Below, piece after piece: positions 22,210 to 30,678 of a stretch of 64,000 nt of DNA. The translations under genes and the position numbers were made by a program. Numbering within the stretch: position 1 is the first letter of the stretch; every line of letters starts with the position of its first letter. The notes under the pieces were generated by a model. The model was not told where the DNA came from and made no database searches. It saw nothing but the letters and a program-made list of their open reading frames with translations. Source of the DNA: Peptacetobacter hominis (GTDB lineage: Bacteria > Bacillota > Clostridia > Peptostreptococcales > Peptostreptococcaceae); the NCBI RefSeq assembly GCF_006861675.1, contig NZ_SGJB01000005.1, positions 1 to 64,000 on the forward strand. The letters are read 5' to 3'.

Positions 22210-23202
22210 TTACCACCATATTTTAAATGGTTCATAATCTTTTTCACCTAAAATATGCTTTATTAGCTTATAGCATTCAAGTTTTATCAAATGTTCATAA
22301 GATACACTTCTGTTTAAATCTTTATGCTTAAGTGTCTTTTTCATTCTCTGATCAAACTCAGATACTATCATTTGAGAAGTTTCTTTATTAAGATGCAGAT
22401 AATTAAGTCCTTTTGTAAAACATTTATCATTAATCTGGTTTCTATTAAACAATGAAAATATCAGTCTATCCGCTATTAAAGGTTTAAATATCTCAGCTAT
22501 ATCAAGACTCAATGAGAATCTTCTATCTCCAGGTTCATGAAGATAACTTATCGTTGGATTCAGCTGAGTTTCATAAATAGCAGATATAGCTTTTGTATAT
22601 ACTAAGGTATTCGCAAAAGAAATCATAGTATTGATAGCATTATCTGGTGGATTTTTCACTCTTTTGGTAAAATCAATCTCCTGATTTATAATTATATTCC
22701 ATGCCTCATAGTATATTTTTCTTATATTACCCTCATATCCCATTAATTCTTTTATATCTTTGCTTTTACTGATTTCTCTTCTTAATCCCTCGATTTTATC
22801 CATATATGATTTGAGATCCTTTCCTCTTCCATTATAGTATCTCAAATTTCTATATATATTGAAACTGGCTCCATCTATAATTCTTTTTGCTATATCTAAT
22901 CTTTTTTCTTTATCTGTATAACTTTCAACCTGTTTTACAAGAAGTTTACCTGACACCAATTTTTCCCTTGGATAAAAACTCCCGGAATAAAAACTGTAAT
23001 AGTTGAAAAAATGTGCTGTGATACCATGTTGCGAGAAAAAATTTATAAGCTTTGTATTTAATTCCATTTCTCCCATAACATATATCTCATCTACGGTTTC
23101 TATTGGAATATATCTTTTTTCACCCTCTTCATTTATAAATACCATCGAATTATCTTTTCTTTTCAAAGTCCCATTGTTATATACATAATAGCTCTTTTTC
23201 AT
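22210..23202 (-). CDS. cas1: CRISPR-associated integrase Cas1 (type I-B)
   Basis: 330 residues, the usual Cas1b length. An N-terminal beta domain (YYVYNNGTLKRKDNSMVF, then ETVDEIYVMGEMELN) precedes the helical catalytic domain. The three metal ligands can be placed: a Glu in the YYEAWN region (near 155), the His in YLHEPGDRRFSLSLDIAE and the Asp in the same stretch. The FANTLVYTKAISAI helix is typical. Together with Cas2, and with Cas4 for PAM selection, it integrates prespacers. It starts after AAGGAAG, 18 nt downstream of cas4. The self-derived spacer in the array is evidence that the adaptation module has worked. Confidence 0.97.
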   Translation of the reverse strand: MKKSYYVYNNGTLKRKDNSMVFINEEGEKRYIPIETVDEIYVMGEMELNTKLINFFSQHGITAHFFNYYSFYSGSFYPREKLVSGKLLVKQVESYTDKEKRLDIAKRIIDGASFNIYRNLRYYNGRGKDLKSYMDKIEGLRREISKSKDIKELMGYEGNIRKIYYEAWNIIINQEIDFTKRVKNPPDNAINTMISFANTLVYTKAISAIYETQLNPTISYLHEPGDRRFSLSLDIAEIFKPLIADRLIFSLFNRNQINDKCFTKGLNYLHLNKETSQMIVSEFDQRMKKTLKHKDLNRSVSYEHLIKLECYKLIKHILGEKDYEPFKIWW

Positions 23203-23220
23203 ATCAGCACTTCCTTTTTC

Positions 23221-23715
23221 TTATATAAAACATAATTCATAGTATGCACACTTACTGCAGATACTTTTTTTATTCTCTTTAGGCGGTGTTTCTTTCTCTA
23301 TTAGATCTTTTATTTTAGACTTCATATCCTCAAACAAGATTTCATCTTCCTCATTCAACTCTACATCTATACTTTGTTTAAGCAGAGGATAATCAATTTT
23401 ACCAGAGATACCATCTATTCCTCTACTTTTTAGAAAGTATAAATAATATTTTAATTGCAGTATACTCGCTTCCTCAATTTTTCTACTTTTCTTGACTTCA
23501 TGTATTATCTTTTTAGATCTTATAAAATCTATATTAACTATGTTATCTATATTTATATGCTTATCTTCCTTTTGATAACTCTTTTCTTCGAGCGCTTTTC
23601 CTATCCGCACATTATCATCAAAAGATTCCATTTGTATCTCATTACAGAAATACCACAACTTCCTTTCACATACCATATAATAGTAAATCATCATACCAGT
23701 TATTTCTCTTTGCAT
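23221..23715 (-). CDS. cas4: CRISPR-associated exonuclease Cas4
   Basis: 164 residues with the RecB-type nuclease and iron-sulfur signatures of Cas4. An N-terminal ligand lies in YYMVCERKLWYF. The nuclease segment reads IIHEVKKSRKIEEASILQLK, containing the E-x-K and Q motifs. Three cysteines, CSKCAYYELC, close the 4Fe-4S site near the end. Cas4 trims prespacers and helps choose those with a correct PAM and orientation. The start is the ATG of MQREITG, with AGGAG 9 nt upstream; a TTG three codons earlier lies too close to that site. The gene lies between cas3 and cas1. Confidence 0.95.
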   Translation of the reverse strand: MQREITGMMIYYYMVCERKLWYFCNEIQMESFDDNVRIGKALEEKSYQKEDKHINIDNIVNIDFIRSKKIIHEVKKSRKIEEASILQLKYYLYFLKSRGIDGISGKIDYPLLKQSIDVELNEEDEILFEDMKSKIKDLIEKETPPKENKKSICSKCAYYELCFI

Positions 23716-23734
23716 GAAAATCAACTCCTAAGAT

Positions 23735-26041
23735 TTATAGTATATTAGTTTCTTTACATTCTCCTCTTTTGAATCCTTCATACTCATCGTATTCACATTC
23801 ATATACATCTATTTCTTCGTATTTGCTTAGTTTAATAGTTGTTACTTTATCTTTGACCTCAAATTTTCTTACAGATACAATATATTTTTTCAAATCTTCC
23901 TTTAATTTTATTCTTTCTTCTTTATCTGTACATATTTGTATACTATCTTTTATATTCTCTATATCTTCTGAATATTTATTATAAACAGGTGATGGTATAA
24001 TGTCTATTGAGTTGATTTTTCTAAGATCTATATTGGATTCTTCTATCGTATGTGGTTCTAAAAAAGCTATTTTACTAAATACATCTCTATACGATACCAT
24101 ATATTTGCTTGCCCTCATATTTTCTGACGTTAAATAAGTATTTATACAGTCTAATTTATCTTTTTCAGATATTATGCCATCTCCCTGATTTATAATCGCT
24201 TCTTTTGATAGATTATATATCGTTTCATCTAATAGCTTCATTGAATTATTTACAATATCATTATCCATATCTGTATATACAAATATATTAGTATTTTTAT
24301 TATCTTTTTTACCTTTTCTATTTATTCTTCCCATTCTCTGGAACAATGAATTCAAATCGTTTAGCTCTGTAAATAAATAATCGAAATCTATATCAAGACT
24401 TGCCTCAACGATAGATGTCGAAACCCATATACCATTTTTTATATCAATATTGCCATTTTTATCAAATGTTTTTCCAAATTCTATAATGTCTTTTTCCTTT
24501 GAAGCTCTGTCCATTTTCGTAAATTTACTATGCAGCATATTCACATAATCTTCTTTTCTATTTTCTTTAGATTTTATAGACTCATTATCTATTTTTTCTC
24601 TAAGTTTTCTATATATACTTTGAGCTTCTTTTATTGTATTACATACGACAAGTATCTTGTTTCCTTTTTCTTCATTTTGATTTTTCTCAAATAAATCAAC
24701 GATATCCTCTATATTTATCTTATCCTCTATTACTTTCATATTATGTCTACTTTCTGATTCATTTATAAATTCGCCTTCTTCAAAAGTAATACCAGCTCCA
24801 TACTCTTTATCTTTAAGTAAATCCCTTATAAAAGGTGGTAATGTAGCCGTAAGAATTGCAATTTTCCCACCTAATTCATATATCTTTTTTATACCATACA
24901 TTAAATATGCAAGAAGTTCTGGTGAATACATCTGTATCTCATCTATTACTATCTTTGAATACGATAATGTCGTAAGTTTAAGTTCATATCCCTGATATTT
25001 AAATACAAAATCAAAAAGTTGATCCATTGTACTTATATTCAGTGGTATTGACCATCTTTTTGCAAGATTTTCATAATTTAATATATCCGTGCTTTCTACT
25101 TCTTCAACATTTATATCATCTTTTTTAGCTATATTTTTTAGATAGTATTCAAGAGAACTCGAATGAAGTATTGCCACTCTTTTATCTATATTTTTATTTT
25201 CTAGCATTTCAATTCTTACCCTATCATAAATAGCATTTATTGCAGTTCTAAGCGGAAGTACAAAAAATCCCTTTGTATCATCAATCCATAAAAGACCTGC
25301 TTCTGTTTTTCCCATTCCTGTCTGAGCCACTGCAATTATATTTTTATCTTTATTATTCATGCAGAATTCCTGAAGTTCATTCCACCCCGCCTTTGAATTA
25401 TTCTTTTTCCATTTTTCCATAAGATTATCAAGTGATTTACTAAGAAAATCGTTCGGATACTCTGCTGTATAATTTCCGCTTGCACTGTAATCACATTTGT
25501 GAAGATATCCTTTTATCTTTATACCTTTTATATCCTGAGTTTCTGTTATTTTTTCTATTTTTTTATTATAGCTTCTTTTCATTTTATATGGAGAATACTC
25601 TCCTATCAAAGATGATATAAGTTCTTTTTTATTCACTTCTTCAATAACATTTTTATTGTAATTATGGTGTTTAAGTACTGCCGAAGCAACTCTAAAAAAA
25701 TCATCCTCATCTTCAAATAAGTCATGATTTATAAAATAATACGATAATATATTATGTGTAATCTCCTTTTCAGGATTAAATTTCCCGCCATGATTTACCC
25801 TTTTCTGAAACTCCGAATTTATTTTTCCTATATCATGATATAAGCATGCTAATTCTGTAAGATTATAAATATTATCCTCTATATATCCCATATTTTTTAA
25901 CGAGTCTAAAACATTAAGCAAATCTTCTGTATGTTCTTTTACAGTTTTATCTGGTTTTGCATTTCTTTCAGATATAAGATTTAACATAGGCTTATTTAGT
26001 TTTTCGAACACTTCATATTTTTTCTTCGACACATTATTCAT
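23735..26041 (-). CDS. cas3: CRISPR-associated helicase-nuclease Cas3 (HD plus DExD/H)
   Basis: 768 residues. The N-terminal HD nuclease has an early His (HTEDLLN, about 37) and LYHDIGK (about 68-74), with a further HHNYNK motif. The SF2 helicase follows: Walker A AQTGMGKTEAG (about 240), the Walker B variant DEIQMYSPELLAYL, SAT-like LTATLPP, and motifs V-VI SIVEASLDIDFDYL and QRMGRINRKG. It is recruited by Cascade to the R-loop, then nicks and degrades the target strand. All key residues look intact. It follows a GC-rich hairpin after cas5 and uses a GGGGGA ribosome site. This gene starts the second half of the operon. Confidence 0.97.
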   Translation of the reverse strand: MNNVSKKKYEVFEKLNKPMLNLISERNAKPDKTVKEHTEDLLNVLDSLKNMGYIEDNIYNLTELACLYHDIGKINSEFQKRVNHGGKFNPEKEITHNILSYYFINHDLFEDEDDFFRVASAVLKHHNYNKNVIEEVNKKELISSLIGEYSPYKMKRSYNKKIEKITETQDIKGIKIKGYLHKCDYSASGNYTAEYPNDFLSKSLDNLMEKWKKNNSKAGWNELQEFCMNNKDKNIIAVAQTGMGKTEAGLLWIDDTKGFFVLPLRTAINAIYDRVRIEMLENKNIDKRVAILHSSSLEYYLKNIAKKDDINVEEVESTDILNYENLAKRWSIPLNISTMDQLFDFVFKYQGYELKLTTLSYSKIVIDEIQMYSPELLAYLMYGIKKIYELGGKIAILTATLPPFIRDLLKDKEYGAGITFEEGEFINESESRHNMKVIEDKINIEDIVDLFEKNQNEEKGNKILVVCNTIKEAQSIYRKLREKIDNESIKSKENRKEDYVNMLHSKFTKMDRASKEKDIIEFGKTFDKNGNIDIKNGIWVSTSIVEASLDIDFDYLFTELNDLNSLFQRMGRINRKGKKDNKNTNIFVYTDMDNDIVNNSMKLLDETIYNLSKEAIINQGDGIISEKDKLDCINTYLTSENMRASKYMVSYRDVFSKIAFLEPHTIEESNIDLRKINSIDIIPSPVYNKYSEDIENIKDSIQICTDKEERIKLKEDLKKYIVSVRKFEVKDKVTTIKLSKYEEIDVYECEYDEYEGFKRGECKETNIL

Positions 26042-26063
26042 ATTTTATTCCCCCTATTTAAAA

Positions 26064-26090
26064 TATGGCAGCAGATTAACTGCTGCCTAT
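26064..26090 (-). terminator. Intercistronic hairpin between cas5 and cas3
   Basis: A GC-rich 8-bp stem (GGCAGCAG with CTGCTGCC), extended by A-U pairs, is followed on the minus strand by ATATTTT. It fills most of the 50-nt gap between cas5 and cas3. It may act as a partial terminator or as a 3'-end stabiliser that lowers Cas3 relative to the Cascade subunits. Confidence 0.65.
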
Positions 26091-26091
26091 T

Positions 26092-27207
<1,116 letters not shown>

Positions 27208-27217
27208 TCAATTATAA

Positions 27218-27256
27218 TTTCATACAGAGTAAATAAATATTTTACTCTGTATGAAA
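27218..27256 (-). terminator. Intercistronic hairpin between cas7 and cas5
   Basis: A perfect 16-bp stem (TTTCATACAGAGTAAA with TTTACTCTGTATGAAA) with a 7-nt loop lies between cas7 and cas5. There is no long U tail, so mRNA 3'-end protection of the cas7-containing segment is as likely as partial termination. Cas7 is the most abundant Cascade subunit, which fits either role. Confidence 0.7.
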
Positions 27257-27266
27257 ATAAATTTAA

Positions 27267-28160
27267 CTAAACTTCATAATACTTATCTACATCTTCTCTC
27301 AACTTGTCAAAGAATGATGTTACACTCATTGGATTTAGCTCTAGTTTTATATCTGATTCATTTACAAAATTATCTCCCTCAACAAGAGCTGCATAATATC
27401 CTTTTGCTAATCTTTCTTTAAGGTCTTTTGATATTACAAGTTTCTGATTTTCAACCCTTACAACATTCTCAAAATAATGTGTTTTTCTATCAGATAATCC
27501 TCCTACTACAAATAGAGGCTCAGCATTATCCAGATTTCCCTTTACAATAAGGCTTAAACTCTCAACTGCTCCAAGTATTGATTTTACTCTTTCGGCTTTT
27601 TCTTCCTTTGATGCTTCCTGGTAATTTTCCTCATTACAGAAGTTCTCATCTTTTCCTATCATTTCAAGATCTATTGTAAGGCTGTATACCTTTAATGACT
27701 TATCGTATTCATACTGATATGGCATAAGCCCTGCATCTTTTGCGTTATTCTGAAGATTTATATTTTTAGACTTTGCAGTAGTCATTGCTAGATAAAGGTT
27801 ATTATGGAATCTAGTTTCATTTACAAAACTCTCACAAGAAACAGCGTCTGTAAGATAGAAAGAACTGTTTCTTACATAAGTATTTCCTTTAGTGTACATA
27901 TATCCACCTTCAAGTGCTCTACAGTTTGATGCATTTAGTTTTTCATTTGCAACTTTCTGTGTAGCTCCATCTACCTCTGTCTGAAGATCGTCATACATAC
28001 CACTCTGCACCATTATTGCGTTTTTTAGACTTTCTCTACTTTTTATAGAGTATACCTTTCCATTTTTATATACCTTTTGTACACTTGATATATTTCCTAA
28101 TCCCTCTGAATAGTTTGCTGTCATGTTTGCCACTACTGTTAGTGTTAAGCTCTTAGCCAT
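27267..28160 (-). CDS. cas7: Cascade backbone subunit Cas7 (type I-B)
   Basis: 297 residues. The opening MAKSLTLTVVANMTANYSEG and the stretch IKSRESLKNAIMVQSGMYDD are typical of Cas7b of the DevR/Csh2-like group. The central thumb region (YEYDKSLKVYSLTIDLEMIG) and FVVGGLSDRKTHYFENVVRV also fit. Several copies of Cas7 line the crRNA to form the Cascade filament. The chosen ATG follows GGAGG by 8 nt; an ATG five codons upstream is part of that ribosome site. It lies 38 nt downstream of cas8b, and a 16-bp hairpin follows. Confidence 0.94.
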   Translation of the reverse strand: MAKSLTLTVVANMTANYSEGLGNISSVQKVYKNGKVYSIKSRESLKNAIMVQSGMYDDLQTEVDGATQKVANEKLNASNCRALEGGYMYTKGNTYVRNSSFYLTDAVSCESFVNETRFHNNLYLAMTTAKSKNINLQNNAKDAGLMPYQYEYDKSLKVYSLTIDLEMIGKDENFCNEENYQEASKEEKAERVKSILGAVESLSLIVKGNLDNAEPLFVVGGLSDRKTHYFENVVRVENQKLVISKDLKERLAKGYYAALVEGDNFVNESDIKLELNPMSVTSFFDKLREDVDKYYEV

Positions 28161-28198
28161 TTTATTTTCCTCCATTTACTTTATTTTTAGTTTCTTTT

Positions 28199-28486
28199 TT
28201 ATTCTTCAACTTTATCAGATTCCTTTGATAATGCACTTATAAATGTGTAAGCCAGATCTTTATGTCCCTCAAAGTCTTCAAATAAGTCATATATAAATCC
28301 AAACTCTATTCCTGTATAATTTGAAAGCTGTAGCATTATTTCGCAGAATCTATCGTAGTCTTTGAATACAATAGCGCTTGTCAACTTCTGACTATAAGTA
28401 CTTATTTTATTTTCTGATTTGTCTCTTACAAATCTTTCAACTACTTTTTTTGCACACGCAAATGCTTGTTTTGTCTTTTTCTCCAT
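28199..28486 (-). CDS. cas11b: Predicted Cascade small subunit Cas11b from an internal start in cas8b
   Basis: In the same frame as cas8b, an internal ATG opens a 95-residue product beginning MEKKTKQAFACAKKVVERF. It is preceded by AAGGGGTGA at proper spacing, a stronger ribosome site than chance would give inside a gene. The product is all-helical with Lys and Glu-rich faces, like known Cas11 small subunits. Separate production of Cas11 from the 3' part of cas8b is established for type I-B, I-C and I-D systems. The internal start here is inferred from sequence. Confidence 0.72.
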   Translation of the reverse strand: MEKKTKQAFACAKKVVERFVRDKSENKISTYSQKLTSAIVFKDYDRFCEIMLQLSNYTGIEFGFIYDLFEDFEGHKDLAYTFISALSKESDKVEE

Positions 28487-29614
28487 ATTCTCTTCACCCC
28501 TTATAAGTATATTTATAGATATCATATTTTTTAGCTTCCAACTATGATTTGTAGTACTTTTTTCCCTGCTATCTCTATCCTTTAAAATCAATTCTATAAG
28601 GTCATCAAGGACTAGCTTATTTAATATTCTATCTGTAACTTCTTTTTCAAAATCTATATATAGCTTGTCATTAACTTTATATCTAAAACATATAGAGTTA
28701 TAGTTTATATGTTTCGATTCAAGTTCTCTTAATATCTCTATTGAATCTTTTCTTATATACATAGTTTCAAAATAATCATTATCCTGATTTTTAACTATAA
28801 CTTCGACATCATAGTCTATAAAATCAGATGATTTTTGTATAAGTTTGAATAATACTCCTCTGGTGCTTGTTTTCCATCCTTTAATATTTTCATCTTCTGT
28901 ATTTTTTATACTATTTATTTCTTTCTCAAGAATATTGTTTGTACCTATAATAGACTTAATGCTATAGTTATTGTTTATAAAGAACTTTTCCCTTCCTCCA
29001 GAAAAAGCAAACGGTATAAAATCCATCTCTTTTATATCATTTCCCACATATGACTTAGCCTCAAAGTTGTATCCAATAGATTTTCCTTTTTTAGGAGCAT
29101 CTATACAGTATCCTACAAGTCTGCAATAATCCTGATCATCGTTAAAAAGCTGATTTACATTTGCAAAATTTGAATACAGATTTTTTTTATTTCTGAAAGT
29201 CTCTCTTATAAGAGTTTCTCTATTTTCATCTATAATTTTTATAATATCCTGTTTATTTGTTCCATCAAACTTTATTCCTTTAAATACATTTTTCATTATT
29301 GTATTTGATGATCCGCTTTTATTAGAAAGTTTTTCATTTACAAGAGATATATCATCTTCTGTAAACTCGGATTTTCTGAGTATATTTTCTATATACATGT
29401 GGTGCATATCTTCATTATAGTTGTACTCAATGAACTCTAAAATTTCCTTTTCAGTTATATCATCAGAGTTATATAAAAGTTCGTCATCGCTATAATGACA
29501 CTTTAGTCCTCGTTGATTTAGATATTTATATAGCCCATATATAGCTGCAGAATATCTCCAATCACTCGGGATTAACTTTCTATCATATTCTTCGTTTTCT
29601 AAAAGTATTTTCAC
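28199..29614 (-). CDS. cas8b: Cascade large subunit Cas8b
   Basis: 471 residues, assigned by position between cas6 and cas7 and by type I-B context. Large subunits are poorly conserved, but the opening KLIPSDWRYSAAIYGLYKYL and the segment FIPFAFSGGREKFFINNNYS resemble Cas8b of the TM1802-like group. No zinc-finger cysteine cluster is seen. It should read the PAM and start R-loop formation. It starts at GTG after GAGGTGA, 16 nt from the end of cas6. The last 95 codons are probably also translated alone as Cas11b. Confidence 0.88.
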   Translation of the reverse strand: MKILLENEEYDRKLIPSDWRYSAAIYGLYKYLNQRGLKCHYSDDELLYNSDDITEKEILEFIEYNYNEDMHHMYIENILRKSEFTEDDISLVNEKLSNKSGSSNTIMKNVFKGIKFDGTNKQDIIKIIDENRETLIRETFRNKKNLYSNFANVNQLFNDDQDYCRLVGYCIDAPKKGKSIGYNFEAKSYVGNDIKEMDFIPFAFSGGREKFFINNNYSIKSIIGTNNILEKEINSIKNTEDENIKGWKTSTRGVLFKLIQKSSDFIDYDVEVIVKNQDNDYFETMYIRKDSIEILRELESKHINYNSICFRYKVNDKLYIDFEKEVTDRILNKLVLDDLIELILKDRDSREKSTTNHSWKLKNMISINILIRGEENMEKKTKQAFACAKKVVERFVRDKSENKISTYSQKLTSAIVFKDYDRFCEIMLQLSNYTGIEFGFIYDLFEDFEGHKDLAYTFISALSKESDKVEE

Positions 29615-29630
29615 TTATGTCACCTCTTTT

Positions 29631-30380
29631 CTAAAAAAGATCTTGAGTTACAAGGTCTATCATTCCAAATCCGGCAGATTTTCTACTTCCAATACCTACA
29701 TTAAGTAGATATTGGAGTATATATGGTTTGGCTGATATTTCGAATATTCCGACACTTGTATCTATAAATTGACCATAGTGCTTTACTACAACTTTTTTAC
29801 ATTGTATAGGGTTAATTTTTATTTCATTTACATCATCCTCTATTGCGACTTTCCTCAACTGTAAAGCAAGTACTTCTTTTATTTTTTCTCTAAATTTATC
29901 ATCGCTATATATATAGTATTTATCCTTATTATTTTCTCTATTATGTTCTCTAACACATATACTACTTCCCCTTGATGTTTTAAATATCATTCTCGAATTT
30001 TTTATTTCCGGCATTCTTATTTCTTTGATAGATTTTAAAACCATGCAATTCCCGTTCCCAAGAGGAAAAGGTTTGTTCTTTTGAGATAAAAGTGCACAGT
30101 ACATGACAAAATCAGTTTTATCTCTATTGTCTGCAGAGAATATAACCTTTATCATATTCTCCTCTATTATAATTTTAGACTCAGTATACTTTGCACCAGG
30201 AAGAACAACTGAAAAACAGTAATCTTTTGGAGCTGTACTTCCAAAATATTTCTCAAAATATTTACCACCATTAGCTTCGGTCAGAGTCTTTTTCAAGAAA
30301 CTTAAAACCCGCTTCCTATATTCTATCGTCATTTCTGGTCTGTCAAGTTCAAATGACAGAATATATCTTTTAAACTTCAT
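29631..30380 (-). CDS. cas6: crRNA-processing endoribonuclease Cas6 (type I-B)
   Basis: 249 residues, normal for Cas6. It begins with a RAMP ferredoxin-like strand, MKFKRYILSFELDRPEMTIE. Near its end it has the glycine-rich loop GIGSRKSAGFGMIDL typical of the family. It should cut the repeat 8 nt from its 3' end to leave the ATGTAAAT handle. Start ATG follows AGAGGTGA. It is the first gene of the cas operon, 27 nt from the predicted transcription start. It would also be expected to cut the small CRISPR-like RNA encoded just upstream. Confidence 0.95.
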   Translation of the reverse strand: MKFKRYILSFELDRPEMTIEYRKRVLSFLKKTLTEANGGKYFEKYFGSTAPKDYCFSVVLPGAKYTESKIIIEENMIKVIFSADNRDKTDFVMYCALLSQKNKPFPLGNGNCMVLKSIKEIRMPEIKNSRMIFKTSRGSSICVREHNRENNKDKYYIYSDDKFREKIKEVLALQLRKVAIEDDVNEIKINPIQCKKVVVKHYGQFIDTSVGIFEISAKPYILQYLLNVGIGSRKSAGFGMIDLVTQDLF

Positions 30381-30413
30381 TTTTTCACCTCTTTCTTTAA
30401 TATTTACACTTAT

Positions 30414-30442
30414 ATAATATCACCAGAATTTCCCCTTGTAAA
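30414..30442 (-). promoter_or_regulatory. Promoter of the cas operon
   Basis: On the minus strand TTTACA (30442-30437) and TATTAT (30419-30414) are separated by exactly 17 bp. Each differs from consensus by one base. Transcription would begin near 30407, about 27 nt before the cas6 ATG. The CRISPR-like RNA target begins 18 bp upstream of the -35 box. Confidence 0.85.
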
Positions 30443-30459
30443 TAGTTTATTTAAAAAAA

Positions 30460-30484
30460 TTCTAAATTTAATATGTTTAAAAGG
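30460..30484 (-). promoter_or_regulatory. Predicted Cascade binding site upstream of the cas promoter
   Basis: On the minus strand, CCT (30484-30482) is followed by 22 bases (30481-30460). Eighteen of these match the guide of the small RNA encoded at 30502-30631. The mismatches are at guide positions 6, 14, 15 and 18. Matching stops after position 22. The R-loop would run toward the -35 box, so a bound Cascade should block RNA polymerase, while the limited match should not call Cas3. Confidence 0.85.
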
Positions 30485-30501
30485 ATAAATTTTAGATAAT
30501 T

Positions 30502-30542
30502 AAAAATAGTCCCTAATCAAAACATGATTAGGGACTATTTTT
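30502..30542 (-). terminator. Terminator of the CRISPR-like RNA
   Basis: A perfect 18-bp stem (AAAAATAGTCCCTAATCA with TGATTAGGGACTATTTTT) around a 5-nt loop ends in U-rich sequence on the minus strand. It separates the small RNA from the cas promoter and would also stop read-through from the dehydrogenase operon. Confidence 0.93.
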
Positions 30543-30631
30543 AATACTAGTTTTTATTCCAATATGGTACTACTACATCTTCTGAAAATAATATGATTAA
30601 AATTTACATTCCAATATGGATAATATTTTCT
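30502..30631 (-). ncRNA. creR: CreR-like CRISPR-derived guide RNA, predicted cas autorepressor
   Basis: Read on the minus strand: a promoter, then a half repeat of 18 nt identical to the repeat 3' end including the ATGTAAAT handle (30619-30602). Next come a 22-nt pseudo-spacer beginning TTTAATCATATTATTTTCAG (30601-30580), a second degenerate repeat retaining CCATATTGGAAT (30579-30550) and an intrinsic terminator. The guide matches the cas promoter region at 18 of 22 positions next to a CCT PAM. Guide RNAs of this design, named CreA or CreR, are known in type I-B and V-A systems, where they repress toxin or cas promoters without cleavage. No toxin gene fits between this RNA and cas6, so autorepression of cas (CreR) is preferred. 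Symbol given by analogy. Confidence 0.88.
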
Positions 30632-30636
30632 ATAAT

Positions 30637-30645
30637 ATTATATCA
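30637..30645 (-). promoter_or_regulatory. Extended -10 promoter of the CRISPR-like RNA
   Basis: Minus-strand TGATATAAT is a perfect extended -10. Transcription would start near 30631-30630, about 11 nt before the half repeat, which fits a compact guide transcript. No -35 match is seen at 17 nt. Confidence 0.65.
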
Positions 30646-30678
30646 GAATACATAATATTTTCCTATAATTATATTTAT

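Noticed and set aside
30502-30631. A tracrRNA or a second mini-array
   Set aside because: The system is type I-B with Cas6 and needs no tracrRNA. The half repeats have the same orientation as the array repeats in the crRNA, and the 22-nt pseudo-spacer is shorter than any array spacer.
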